From Bolinopsis microptera (taxonomy: Eukaryota > Ctenophora > Tentaculata > Lobata > Bolinopsidae), in the NCBI RefSeq assembly GCF_026151205.1, contig NC_087078.1, forward strand, positions 16,323,118 through 16,387,117: 64,000 bases of DNA. The letters run 5' to 3'. Shown here piece by piece: positions 1-22,130 of the stretch. Both the position numbers and the translations under genes were made by a program. Position 1 is the stretch's first letter; each line of letters opens with the position of its first letter. The notes under the pieces are model-generated. The model ran no database searches and had not been told where the DNA came from. It saw only the letters and a program-made list of their open reading frames with translations.

Positions 1-522
1 CTACAACACCAAACGAACTAAGTCTAAATTGTAACAAAAACAAATACTAAAGCAACGTTTGCGTGGAAACAGTTTAAAGGAAGTTACGTGGGAATTAATT
101 ACCGTCGGGCCATGTTAATTGTACTGTTTCTCCGTAGTAAGCAGTCTAATGTTAGGTAATTACTAAGTTTTCTGCGGTTTGTTATAAGGATACGCTTCCT
201 AGATTAAATCACAGCATAAGTTTCTCGATTGTTCCAAGTTTGTGTACAAGTCACCCGGAGTAAGAGGTGTGTCTGGCTCCTCAAACTAATTGAGGAGGAG
301 CCGCTCCTCAATTAGTTTGAAACCTTCAATAAGCTGCTCTAGAGAGAGTTATCTTGATCCCAGCTCAAATATACGTTCAGAGTTAGTACGACCGAATTCT
401 AGAGGTGATAACAGTGCAGTGGAAGTTGAAACTGGTGATAATACAAGTATACAATCAAGTATCCAGTTTCTGAGATGACAATAGTTTTGTGTTCACCCTC
501 TTGATAACCCATACATTTACAG
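1..522. other. Intron of ABCE1 at the window edge
   Basis: No coding exon could be recognised here. The stretch precedes a clear splice acceptor at 521-522 and is read as intron of the partial ABCE1 gene. It contains one 17-bp perfect inverted repeat, at 281-297 and 304-320, separated by 6 bases. Confidence 0.6.
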
Positions 523-12004
<11,482 letters not shown>

Positions 12005-12921
12005 CTTATTGTCTCCAACTCTCTAGAGGGGGGCTCTCCAGGTCCAACTCTCTCTCTGGAGAGAGCTCTGGAAACATATCTCTCGCTCTGACATTCTCCA
12101 TGAGGATTTGTTTTTAGCTTTTTTGTTCGTCTTATTTTCCGTGTTTTACTTTGTCTTCTACTAGATAAGATTATATATCAAAATTGAAAAAAGGCAGTGG
12201 ATTGGCCAGTGAAAACGGAGACGTAAATCACATTCATGGGTGCAGTGATATTTACAAAGTTTAATTGACGATGTCAATTCATCGCAGCACAGTAGCGCAT
12301 CTCGCCGATCTAGCGGCACAGTAACGCATCGCGCTACAAATACAATTACAAAGTAAGATAATTTTTGTGGACTAAACATTACATATTAGAAAGAAAAGCT
12401 GCCATTTTTAGTGTTGTAGCGCGATGCGTTACGCCGTTACTGTGCCGCGCACTCGAAATGAGGCTTTTCACAGCGACATCTCTAGATCGGCGAGATGCGC
12501 TACTGTGCCGAGTTAACGGGTGATACTCGTAAATTATCTGTTCCATATATTATATACAGGACCGTCGACGAGTCCAACTCGGCGCGCGTCCTGGTAGGTT
12601 GTAAACCTACAACGCGCCGAGCTGAGATGAATTGACATCGTCAATTAATTTTTAGTGATACTCGTGAAATCTTTAACGGGTGATACTCGTAAAATATTTG
12701 TTCCATATATTTGATATTGGACCGTCGACGAGTCCAACTCGGCGCGCGTCCTGGTAGAGTGTAAACCTACAATGAAATCTTTGTTCCAAAGCCCTTCGAC
12801 GACTTCAACTCGGCGTGTATACTGCATATTATGCACTATTATATATAATAGCCCTAGGTCGCGCATCAAATAATATTTGATGCGCGGCGCGGTACCACAT
12901 TATTGGCAAGATCAGCATTTA
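12005..12921. repeat. Repeat-dense spacer with nested inverted and direct repeats
   Basis: No gene is seen. ACAGTAGCGCATCTCGCCGA (near 12289) is matched by an inverted copy near 12490. TGACGATGTCAATTCATC (12264) is matched inversely near 12623. A roughly 98-bp unit containing CCAACTCGGCGCGCGTCCTG occurs directly at 12513-12611 and 12673-12771, and inverted at 49003-49096. These are pieces of a dispersed element family. Confidence 0.7.
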
Positions 12922-13225
12922 ATTTACCTGGGGACCTCAGGCTATCATGTTCAACAAACCGAATAGAGATTAGGCGGAATGACAGGCTGAGCGCAGCCCA
13001 GTAATATTTAATTTTCACCTCAACAATAACATTATTGCGACACGCTGAATACGTTTCGTGCACGCCGGCCGGCCGCGCGCGCTCAAAAGGGGTTACACTT
13101 ATAGCGTGTGTCAATAACATTACTGGGACGCGCCAAGCCTGTCATTCCGCATAATCTCTATTCTCTAATTTCTATTTATATTCTGTTTATGAACATAATG
13201 GCCTGAGGTCTCAGCTCCAGGTAAA
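12922..13225. mobile_element. MITE-like element with long inverted ends
   Basis: The ends TTTACCTGG and CCAGGTAAA are inverted. The similarity continues inward through CCTCAGGC/GCCTGAGG and through GAGATTAGGCGGAATGACAG against CTGTCATTCCGCATAATCTC, so the arms are about 100 bp with gaps. A single end of the same family lies at 47,050-47,122. No ORF is believable inside. Confidence 0.75.
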
Positions 13226-14023
13226 CAAATGTTTATTGTATGAGTAAGCTGTGGGATTGAAAAAGTAAGCTATACCAATTAAATGTATTTTACACTGATT
13301 TCGAATAAAACTTATTACGTAATTATAATTACGTAGCATGCAAATCATTTCTTGTCCAGTTTATATGAGCCGCGCAAATAAACAAAAACATTATTTGTTA
13401 TTCATGGATGCGCGGCGCTAAACAGTCCAATAGTGCATTGCACTAAATTGTAAAAATTGTAATATCATTGATCAAATGTTTAAATATTTTGATTTTAAAA
13501 CGTCGTTGCTTTTATAACATACATTTTTAAAACTTGTCTGGCTGAATATAAATTTTTGGTTTATTTTGTCACAAATTAATCGCTCCTACTAAATCGCTTG
13601 CCCAAATTTTAAGAATTTTCTTGTGAAAAGGCCCTTCGGGTGTGAAATTGATCTGAATCGGTGTATTTTGATTTGATTTGATTTGAAACTTTTACAAAAT
13701 AGCAAGTATACAAATGTACAGCAATTCGAACAAACATATAAAATGGGCCGAAATGTATAAATGCTAAAAAGCGTGGGTCAGTGAAACAAGTACAGAGGAC
13801 AACTTTCAGAACAAAAGTTTTTTGGCCGTCCAAAGTCTCAATAACATCACCTCCACCTAGTAATAAAATTATGAAATGTGAAAAGTGTGAAACAATCAAA
13901 TAATAATGTATGTATATAATATAATTGTCTCTCAAATACAGATAACGTCCGTTAACTCTTAAAATACCCCTACAAGTACATATTATACCGATCGGTGGTG
14001 TCCGAGAAACATGAATTACGTCA
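13226..14023. other. AT-rich spacer, no gene recognised
   Basis: A 108-residue open frame on the minus strand (13609-13935) has no recognisable features and low-complexity composition. I see no convincing gene or repeat. Confidence 0.5.
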
Positions 14024-14931
14024 TCATGGTGTCTTCTTAACCCGGCTACAGACCTTCCCGTTACGGATGTAGTGGTCGAGATGAGTCTGTTCAGCCCTCT
14101 TCTTCTTCAGGTCAGTTACCACGTTCTTCCTTGCTGCACGCTCTTCACTGGATCTATCAGGACAGATCCATACATTTTTGTGTGCATCAGCCATCTTCAG
14201 TCCCTGTCTTCATCAGAATCTGATGAACTGCTGTTGAGCTTGGGACGGTGATCTTGACTGGTCGGATAGCCGTACCTGGCCTCTTCCAGCCGACTCTAGT
14301 CGCTTCAAAATGAGGTTTCTCCCCGATCTCCTCCAATAGTGTGGTTACCAGAGCTGGTAGCTGTTCTTCATCCTCTTCTTTCAGACCAAACACTATCAGA
14401 TTCTTGCTCCTGTCCTCCTCTGCAGCCACACTCTTCATTACATTCTTCAGAATTTTACTGTTGCAGACTGCGCCACTTGTGCTGTTCTTTTGTACAGCTG
14501 CACTGTAGCTCTTAATTCCTGTCTCCACCGTTGTTTGTACTGTCTCTTCAACTGACGTCTTAAACAACTGTAGTTGTTCGTCCTTCTGCACTAGCAACTG
14601 GTCCTGCAACCTGACCATCTTTTCCTTGTCTGCTAGTGCTTCCGTCTTGAGGCACTCAACGATTTCCATCATAGCGCTCATCTGACTACTCTGCCGTCGT
14701 ACGAGGTCTGCTGCTTGCATAACCCAGTTTGCCATATACCTTTTATAGATAGACGGAGACATGAGTATTTCCTGGTCCATATTTCCACGAATTTCGAAAT
14801 TTTCTAATTTCAGTTCTCTTGCCATCGAAGTGAACCATCTTTCAGTACAGCCCTCTACATCTTCCTTTTCTTCGTAGTTGAAATCCTTGATTTTCTTCTG
14901 AGATCAGGTCAAATTCAGACCATCCTCCATG
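14024..14931 (-). pseudogene. Broken retroelement ORF1-like gene
   Basis: The longest intact frame (14187-14825) encodes 212 residues with a coiled-coil-like middle (LQDQLLVQKDEQLQLF) followed by EEDRSKNLIVFGLKEEDEEQ, a motif typical of the ORF1-like proteins that accompany many invertebrate non-LTR elements. At about 14190 the frame shifts by one base. The next frame continues with KNVWICPDRSSEERAARK, KKKRAEQTHLDHYIRNGKV and a stop at 14024, the expected C-terminal part. Upstream, an in-frame TGA separates an ATG at 14931 from the sequence KKIKDFNYEEKEDVEGC. So the copy carries at least one stop and one frameshift and is probably dead. The family name is inferred from memory of the motif pattern, not from a search. 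Confidence 0.6.
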
Positions 14932-15039
14932 GTGTACTTGTATAATAATGTACAATTACACACGCAAAGGCTAACTACGCGGTAATCAGCGTCTTTAGGG
15001 CGCTGATTCTGAATCACCCCACATGACATAGGGTAAAAA

Positions 15040-15260
15040 TGCTTCCACGGAGAGTTATGGGCAAAAAACCGTTTTGGTCACGTGACAGGCTAGTAAAACA
15101 TGAATTTGATTGTTTAGGGCTCATGGTTAGGGTTAGGGTTGTGGTAAGGGTTATGGTTAGCTTCGGGGTTATGGTTAGGGTTAGGGTTGGGATTAGGGTT
15201 TATGCAAAACCGTTTTGTACGGCTGCAAAACCATAAAAACCAAAGTCACGTGAAATTTTT
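15040..15260. repeat. Telomere-like TTAGGG repeats within inverted flanks
   Basis: 15,117-15,201 holds degenerate GGTTAGGGTTAGGG repeats. They are flanked by AAACCGTTTTGGTCACGTGA on the left and AACCAAAGTCACGTG on the right, inverted and imperfect. This looks like a small element that carries telomeric-type repeats rather than a chromosome end. Confidence 0.7.
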
Positions 15261-15613
15261 GGGCGAGCGAATTAGTAAGAGCCCAAATTAATACCAAAAA
15301 TATTAAATAGTTAAATTTTGATATCACAAATAATCCCACGCCTCGCATATTTTACAACCTTTAGGAAAAATCCTATACAATACTTTTGGAATCGAGCGCT
15401 TAAGCAAGTTCTGTGCACTTACCGAAAAGGACCGTTTAAGTTGAACAAGGAACATCTACACCGATAGTAAAACAAAGATTTCTGGTAGAATAAAAATAAT
15501 TTTGTGAGTAACAGGTTATATAGGAAGAGAAGCGACACTTTTTAAAAAGGTAGCTGATAAGGTTACCTCGTCTATGTAATGAAAATACCTGAATAAGGAT
15601 CCTTAGCCATTTC

Positions 15614-15690
15614 CCCTGATTAGATGACACTGGGATTCGAACACTTTCTGTGCAGAAGGTGGGGCTTAGGCTATCCATTATCGGTATGAA
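15614..15690 (-). mobile_element. tRNA-like SINE head (antisense)
   Basis: Read on the minus strand it has an A-box-like GATAGCCTAAGCC and a perfect B-box core GTTCGAATCCC about 35 bases later. A related A-box segment, GATAGCCTAGTGGGG, lies on the plus strand at about 17,445, and both are flanked by TATCTAGATAAACAGATAA motifs. Probably a SINE relic, not a functional tRNA. Confidence 0.4.
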
Positions 15691-15889
15691 ATTTTTTATC
15701 TAGATAAACAGATAAAGATTTAGGTTTTATCTAGATAAAACCGATAAAACCGATAATTTTTCTGCTGAAGGCCAAAGCCAAAATGTTTTCCAAATTTCGC
15801 AAAAACTAATTGTCGACTTTTATTACTGTTTACCAGTAATCTTGCTAAAGAACCACTTCCTTTCTTTTGAAAATATTAGAGCATTAGTT

Positions 15890-16590
15890 TTCTTCTCCGG
15901 GGAGCAGAAGTACACAAGTTTTCTTCAAAACAGTAGACCAACGGTTTTCTTCTCCTAAGAACAGTAGTGTACCAGTTCTCTTCAAAACAGTAGACCAACG
16001 GTTTTCTTCTCCTGAGAACAGTAACGCACTAGTTATCTTCAAAACAGTAAGTAGACTACCGGTTTTCTTCTCCTGAGAACACTGAACAGTAACGCACTAG
16101 TTCTCTTCAAAACAGTAGACCACTGGTTTCCTTCTCCTGAGAACAGTAACGCAATAGTTGTATCACCCTGGATTCTTCTCGACGTATCTTTGTAAAAGGT
16201 ATATACCTTCTAGTCAATCTCTTGCTACTCCAAGTCCCCTAAGATATCTGATCTAAAGTTCGTGCTAGTTATATATATAGAAAATATATTTTTGTCTGCT
16301 TTAATTGATACAAATAAAATTGTTGTTTTCTTAAAAGTTCTCTTCAAAACAGTAGACCACCGGTTTTCTTCTCCTGAGAACAGTAACGCACTAGTTCTCT
16401 TCAAAACAGTAGACCACCGGTTTTCTTCTCCTGAGAACAGTAACGCAATAGTTCTCTTCGAAACAGTAGACTACCGGTTTTCTTCTCCTGAGAACAGTAG
16501 TGCACCAGTTCTCTTCAAAACAGTAGACCAAGGGTTTCCTTCTCCTGAGAACAGTAGTGCACCAAATACCAATTCTCCTCGAAACAGTAA
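15890..16590 (+). repeat. 57-bp tandem repeats in two blocks
   Basis: Units of the type CTCTTCAAAACAGTAGACCA plus CCGGTTTTCTTCTCCTGAGA occur at about 15,893-16,160 and 16,337-16,585, with non-repeat DNA between. Because 57 is divisible by three, the second block keeps an open frame (16262-16612) with a 19-residue repeat. I regard that frame as a by-product of unit length. Confidence 0.85.
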
Positions 16591-16674
16591 AGCATTTAAA
16601 GTGATTCAGTGAACCGTTTTCTTATCCTGTTGATAACTTGGAGCAACAGATCTAGATTCCTTCTCCTGAAGACA

Positions 16675-16785
16675 ATGTTTCACGCCCAGAACACTTACGG
16701 AATTCAATTGAGTGCCCTGCTGGTATTTTTGACTCTTGTTAACAGTAACATGCTCGTTCCCGTCTCCAGCATGGTTGTAAGGTAA
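16675..16785 (+). CDS. Possible first exon or micro-ORF with a signal-like segment
   Basis: A 36-residue frame starting MFHAQNTYGIQLSALLVFLT has a hydrophobic core like a signal peptide. Near its end is GTAAGG, a plausible donor (16,777-16,782), so it could be the first exon of a secreted protein. No downstream exon was identified, and chance is a reasonable alternative. Confidence 0.2.
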   Translation: MFHAQNTYGIQLSALLVFLTLVNSNMLVPVSSMVVR

Positions 16786-17433
16786 AACGCCAGCACCCCC
16801 AAGAGAACAATGTCAATAACCTTCTCTAGATTTCTACAGTTCATACAGTTCTACAGTTCCATAGGTATACAAATGTAAATAAACGTCTTAAGCTCACATC
16901 TAAGTGAACTACCTCTTCTATCTTACTATATATAAAGCGAGACGATATATATATATCTGTGCCATTTTACTGACACCACGGCATCGACTTTAACGCAACT
17001 TTCTGCAAAAACCGTAAAAGATATACAACTGAAACTTTTTTGGCTGGGTCAAATGCTTTAATATCCTCCAAATCAGCATGAAAAAATAAAAAATTGGCCG
17101 AGGAATAATGATTTTAGAGCCGAAAATTTGGACCCCCAAGTGGTGTCAAAAACGCCAATTAAATAGGTAATAATTATTTCAGTATTTTGAGTCTTGACAC
17201 CGTTTAGGGTTATATTTCACGGGTTCCTGCTAGTCATACTAAAAGACGTTTGGGACTGTTTCTTGGATTAATTGGGAAGGCAAAAACACTAATATTTCTT
17301 TACAATTTTACGGTATTGTGGCAGTATTTTCGGTAATATCTAGTGAATTTTTATACCGATAAAAATACGTTTTATCTAGATAAACAGATAACTTTTTTTA
17401 ACGAATTATCGGAGATAATTATCGGTTCCGATT

Positions 17434-17760
17434 ATCGGAGTGGATAGCCTAGTGGGGCTTTAACCACCCTGCTACCCATCCGAAATAACACATGTGTGTA
17501 ATTTCGCTTCGGTTGACTCAGCCGGATGACCGGTAAACCGTCATTGACGGTTAAATAAGGAGGGACATTGCCAAAATATCAAGAATCTTCTCAAGATACG
17601 CCTTCATTACATTTACATTCAAGTAGTGTAAAGAGTCATGAATATATAGAGAAAGCCACGGTTACCCCACTCGTGTTCAGTACTACAAGAAGAATGGCAT
17701 TGGAGGCATCACAATTCGTGAAGTATCTTGCTGAAAATATCTGCTCCAAACTTGTATAAT
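17434..17760 (+). mobile_element. Retroelement-derived fragment
   Basis: The frame at 17568-17759 includes EKATVTPLVFSTTRRMALEA and ASQFVKYLAENI, a pattern resembling sequence found downstream of reverse transcriptase in invertebrate retroelements (TPLVFSTTGGM-type). The usual GGM appears as RRM. It is a short relic with no intact element around it. Confidence 0.4.
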
Positions 17761-18316
17761 CTATATATATTTATATATTATATAATATCCTGATAGTAGA
17801 GAATACGCTGGTAAAATCTCTACAAAAATTGTGTTTGTAGAGCAAATCGCGCCTTTTCCTTGTACTTTAGTTAAGTTTTTCAAAACGTGTCCCACATTCA
17901 ACAACACATTCCCCCCTAAGGAGCTGCCCCTTGCACAGCAACCGCCACTGTAATCTCTATGAGGATTGAGGGGTTACAGAGATACCAAATCTTTGCTATC
18001 CACTGCAATAAGTTATTTGGACCTTAGCCTCTGTTGGGAGAGGGCCTGGGCCACTTGTTGTGATGTGACTTGAGAGCATGTACATTTAATTGCTACATAA
18101 TATAAAAAGTACACTTTTATTTTAAGTTGACCGCTTTATATTTTACAAAGGGTTTTATTTTCTACCCTAGTTTAAATAAATTTCTACCGTTTTATTGCAA
18201 TCATTGTATTGGTTTATTTATTTTTGGGAGTGTCCAGCTATACCATTTGCATTGCTAATATTTTGCTTATATTGTTTGAAATTATTTCTTTCTTTAATAT
18301 AATTCGATTTCTACAG
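17761..18316. other. AT-rich spacer upstream of a zinc-finger gene
   Basis: No gene or clear repeat is seen. It includes the presumed promoter or 5' intron of the zinc-finger gene whose first recognised exon begins at 18,317. Confidence 0.5.
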
Positions 18317-21277
18317 TGGGAACTTTAGTATGTAAAGCTTCTGATCCTATCATGGACTGCCTGGAATATTCTGATGCTAATGAGCTTTTTAGTGAGCTTG
18401 TAAATGATATCAGTGGTGCCTGTGCCATAGGACGAGATGTTCAGGTAAGTTAAGTTTGTCAGAATATTAAAGATACAAGACTGCATTAATTTAATTTGTC
18501 TCTGTTTCATTTAAGTTGTGATGAAGTTAATAAGCTTAAATCTCAATCAATCCTTTTCACTATTTGAAACATAAGAAATTCTGTATCGACAATTAAATTA
18601 GAATTTAACAGAGTTTATAAATAAATAAATATCAAATTAGTATAACATCGACGGCCCCAACGTTAATGTGGCTCTAGCTATGTGTTGGTTCAGCCGAATT
18701 AATTATTATGTTTAATCAAGTTTATTTTTCTCGTTAGTTGTCATCCGGCCAAACATTAAGCAACTTATATTGCAGTACCATTTATCAATTTGTATATCAA
18801 AATATGTCATTGTAATTTTGCATGGCTGAAATGTAACGCTTGATTTATTATATATATAATGATTAATTGAATTTTCAAATAAAAAAAATCATGCAAACAG
18901 GTTCAGCAGCAGCCAGTACAGGAGACCACAACAGCAAATACAAATGGTGACTCAGATGCCTGGGTATCAGTATTTGTCCCTGTTGCTTCATTACAGAAAC
19001 ACATCACCAAGGCCAACCAGGTAAATTACTTTAATCATAAATAAAATAATCCACAGTAAATCCACTGTAAATCAGGGTTGCAGGAAATTGGGGGTTTGGT
19101 GATTGGTCCTAAATTGGTCCTAAATTGGTCATCAAGGCTGGATAAAGCCTGAAATCAACACAAGCAATATTTTTTAAAGTCTTGTGAACACAATCAGTAA
19201 TATAATAACAGAAATCAGATAAAATTATTGCTGCCTTTGCGTGAAATATTGTAAACCAAGACACAATAATTTTTCAGGTAGATGTCAGTGAGGATGAAGT
19301 GATCAGAGAAGCTAGTCGAGAAAAGGTTCTGGAAATGTATGGAACCTCCAAGATCGAAGCCATACCCCTTTCCAACCAGACGGATGGAAGAGATCCGGTT
19401 CAAGAACAGAATGGGACAGAACCAAGCCTGTTACCACAAGATTCTGAACCCTCTTCTGGGAGGTTATTTCTTCCTCCAACTCTTAAACGATCAGAAAGAC
19501 ATGCCAATCCTGCAGTGAGTGACTTGCTTGCCATTTCATTGTTTTTCTTGGTAAACCAAAGAGCTATTTTGATAGCTATTTAAAGAAACCGGCCAGGTGG
19601 TGTAGTGATAAGAGCAGAAGGCCCGGTTCAAATCCGGTTGGATGCAAGTCGGCCAGTTACTATGATTTGGTACAGCTGTGATTTGGTACAGCTTTGGCTG
19701 GTGATACACACTCTCTGGCTCATAGGACTAACCTCCCTACAGCTAGTATAGTGCCTCAGAGTGGCATAGAGTGGCTTAGGGTTACTGAAAAGGAGATAAG
19801 CACCTCAGGCCATCCCAACTTGGGGGAGAGACCTACCCTTCTATCTTGTTGTTGTATTTTAAAAGAAATGTTTTTAGATTAAATACTAAGATTACAACTT
19901 TCCCAGTTTAGATGCCCTGAGTGTCTAGCAGGATTCACTAGAGCAGACAACCTAAAGAGGCATTTCAAAATCCTTCACGAAGGATCAGAAGCTTACGTCT
20001 GTCCGCATTGCAACAAATCTTTTGCGAGGAAAAACACATTGCAGCGCCATGTGGCGTCACAACATACCAGAGAGAAGAAATACGGCTGTGATTATTGTGA
20101 TAAAACATTTATTTACTCTTTTGAGGTAATTTTTAAAACAGTTTGATACATGAACAAGTTCCACTGTTCTAAAAACCATATGCATATAACTGACAACTTT
20201 ACCATAAAATACAATCTTCTAAGAGCTTATACCATTCCCAGGTACCAGTGCATGTTCAGAACGTACATAGTGACACCAAAGGTTATGCCTGCACCATGTG
20301 TGATACCAAGTTCAAGTGGCCTCGCTCTCTAGAGAGGCATTGTCTTGCTGTACACGAAGGTTTCAAATTCAAGTGCACTGAGTGTGATACCCTTCTTGGC
20401 AGGTGAGTCATTAACTATTAAATCGTATTTATAAAAAGTTGGCAAAAATTTGGCATTTATGAATGTCAACTAGCAACGGCTTAACATTTAGCAATACAAC
20501 CACAAATTAGCTAATAGTCAAATAAAGCAAATACCTGACAACAAATTTGTTACAGAAAAAGTAGCTTATCATCAAAAGATGCACAATCTGAGTTAAACCA
20601 GAACTTCCTGTAATAATTTTAACCGGAGATATATATTAAAATTAGCATTAGTCACTAAACTTTGAAAGTGATTTAATGTTTTCAATCATGCGAGAATAAA
20701 TAATCTCATCTTGTTAATTATACAATCTGAGCTGTTGATTGAACTGTTAATATTTAAATTACAATAGATATAAGATAAGTAAATCAAAGAGCTCATTATT
20801 AATGCTTGATAAACTATACTCATATTTCCCAGTTTGGATGCATACAAGAAACATGGAGCTCGCTTCCACCCCACCATGATATTCGCCAACAAGGAAGCTC
20901 CGCTGACACGCGATGGAGCCATCACCAACAGCAAGGACTCTCATATATGTCAATACTGTCATTCCGTATTTGCCATTAAAGCAAACCTTGAACGCCACAT
21001 AGAGAAAATCCACTTTAACCACACAGGAGACATTTTAGAGTGTGAGTGGTGCAGTAATAAGTTCAGATCCCGTGACACATATCAAAGACACGTTAAAAAG
21101 TTCCACGTGGCCCAGACAATGGACGTTATGGCCATGGACAGTAGGACCATGCTGGGTTCTTATCATGTTAACAATAGTGAAATGACAGAGATAAGCTTGA
21201 CAGAGCTGTTATCACACACAGGTAATGATAGTGACCCTCTCCCTTTCCCTGGAGATATTCAGTCATGTGACATCTAA
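18317..21277 (+). CDS. Seven-finger C2H2 zinc-finger protein (6 exons)
   Basis: Exons: 18317-18444 (ATG 18352), 18901-19020, 19278-19514, 19907-20125, 20242-20402, 20833-21277. GT-AG junctions and phases agree, giving 424 residues from that ATG. The N-terminal 150 residues are acidic and finger-free. Then come seven C2H2 fingers: CPEC..., CPHC..., CDYC... (split by the intron after 20125), CTMC..., CTEC... (split by the 20402/20833 intron), CQYC... and CEWC.... Linkers are not of the TGEKP type, so it is not a member of the neighbouring tandem cluster. It is a presumed nuclear nucleic-acid-binding protein; the target is unknown. The intron 19515-19906 holds a tRNA-type SINE. An earlier 5' exon is possible, because the 18317 acceptor leaves the frame open upstream of the ATG. 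Confidence 0.85.
19589..19866 (+). mobile_element. tRNA-derived SINE in a zinc-finger gene intron
   Basis: The 5' end carries an A-box-like TGGTGTAGTGATAAGAGC and the B-box GGTTCAAATCC (19625-19635). The body ends in TTGTTGTTGTATTTT. Flanks TTTAAAGAAA (19579-19588) and TTTTAAAAGAAA (19857-19868) look like a target-site duplication. A GATTTGGTACAGCT duplication lies inside. No complete cloverleaf was found, so it is called a SINE rather than a tRNA gene. Confidence 0.65.
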
Positions 21278-22130
21278 CTTCATTGGTGCCAGTACAAATT
21301 GAAAACATATATGTCTTTGGGCTCCATTAATTATTTTGATATTAAATATCAATTTGTACAAAGCGTCCTTTGTTTTTATCAATCACTGTGACCAGAATAA
21401 TTTGGTGTTAAATTACAAGATGATAAGTGGCTGCAATTCTCTGAAATAATGAACATTTCTGTCTTATAATGTTTCATCTGCAATTATGAAACTATAATGC
21501 AATTAATGTAACCTCTGCTTTCAATGAACTTGCATATCATTTTTATTGCAGTATATATATGACTTAATTTTCTAAAATTAAACTGTTTTGTTTATATTTA
21601 TATCTGGCCAGAGATCATGACCTATATAAAGCCATTTGTTTACAGCTTTACAGTATTAAGTTAAAGTATTTGTATTGTACAGAACTGAAATTGAGATCTT
21701 ATTTCTAGACTGATGAGATTCACCATTTTGTTTTCTTCGTGTTCAAAAACATTATTGTCCCACACACATAATCTTGGTTTTGTAGCAGTATTAGTATTTA
21801 TTTCTTAATCTACTTTAATTACATTCAAGTTTTACTAATTATATAAGACGCTATTTATTGTATCAAATTCATAAGTTAAGTTTATTTTAAGATATTATAA
21901 TAATTATCATTCCTATTGTTGCTCTGGAAATTAAACTTTTAATTCACCGTAAGATGACAGCTCTAACTCTCTAAGATAGAGGTATTCAAATAAAACAATC
22001 AACAAGTTCTTTATTAAATAGGATGTGCATATTAAATCCCTGCAATCCTACTAAAAATATATTCATTCTCCTATCTTCAGGTATGTAGAACAAGTTACGA
22101 ATCAATTGTTGCAACAATTGTTGTACTCAT
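21278..22130. other. 3' flank of the seven-finger gene and 5' flank of cluster gene A
   Basis: From about 21,540 the sequence matches the upstream flanks of cluster genes B, C and D, for example TATAAGACGCTATTTATTGT and GTAAGATGACAGCT. All four flanks end in a conserved CTATCTTCAGGTATGTAGAA (CTTATCTTCAG in C) about 50 bases before the start codon. This could be a splice acceptor for a 5' UTR exon. Confidence 0.7.

Noticed and set aside
15117-15201. Chromosome end or telomere
   Set aside because: The repeats are short and degenerate, and are followed by many kilobases of ordinary genes.
16262-16612. 116-residue ORF with a 19-residue repeat
   Set aside because: The openness follows from the 57-bp unit length. 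The sister block at 15.9-16.16 kb is not in an equivalent ORF, and no domain is recognisable.
19589-19660. A functional tRNA gene
   Set aside because: A and B boxes are present, but no full cloverleaf with paired acceptor ends was found, and the sequence continues into a SINE-like body.
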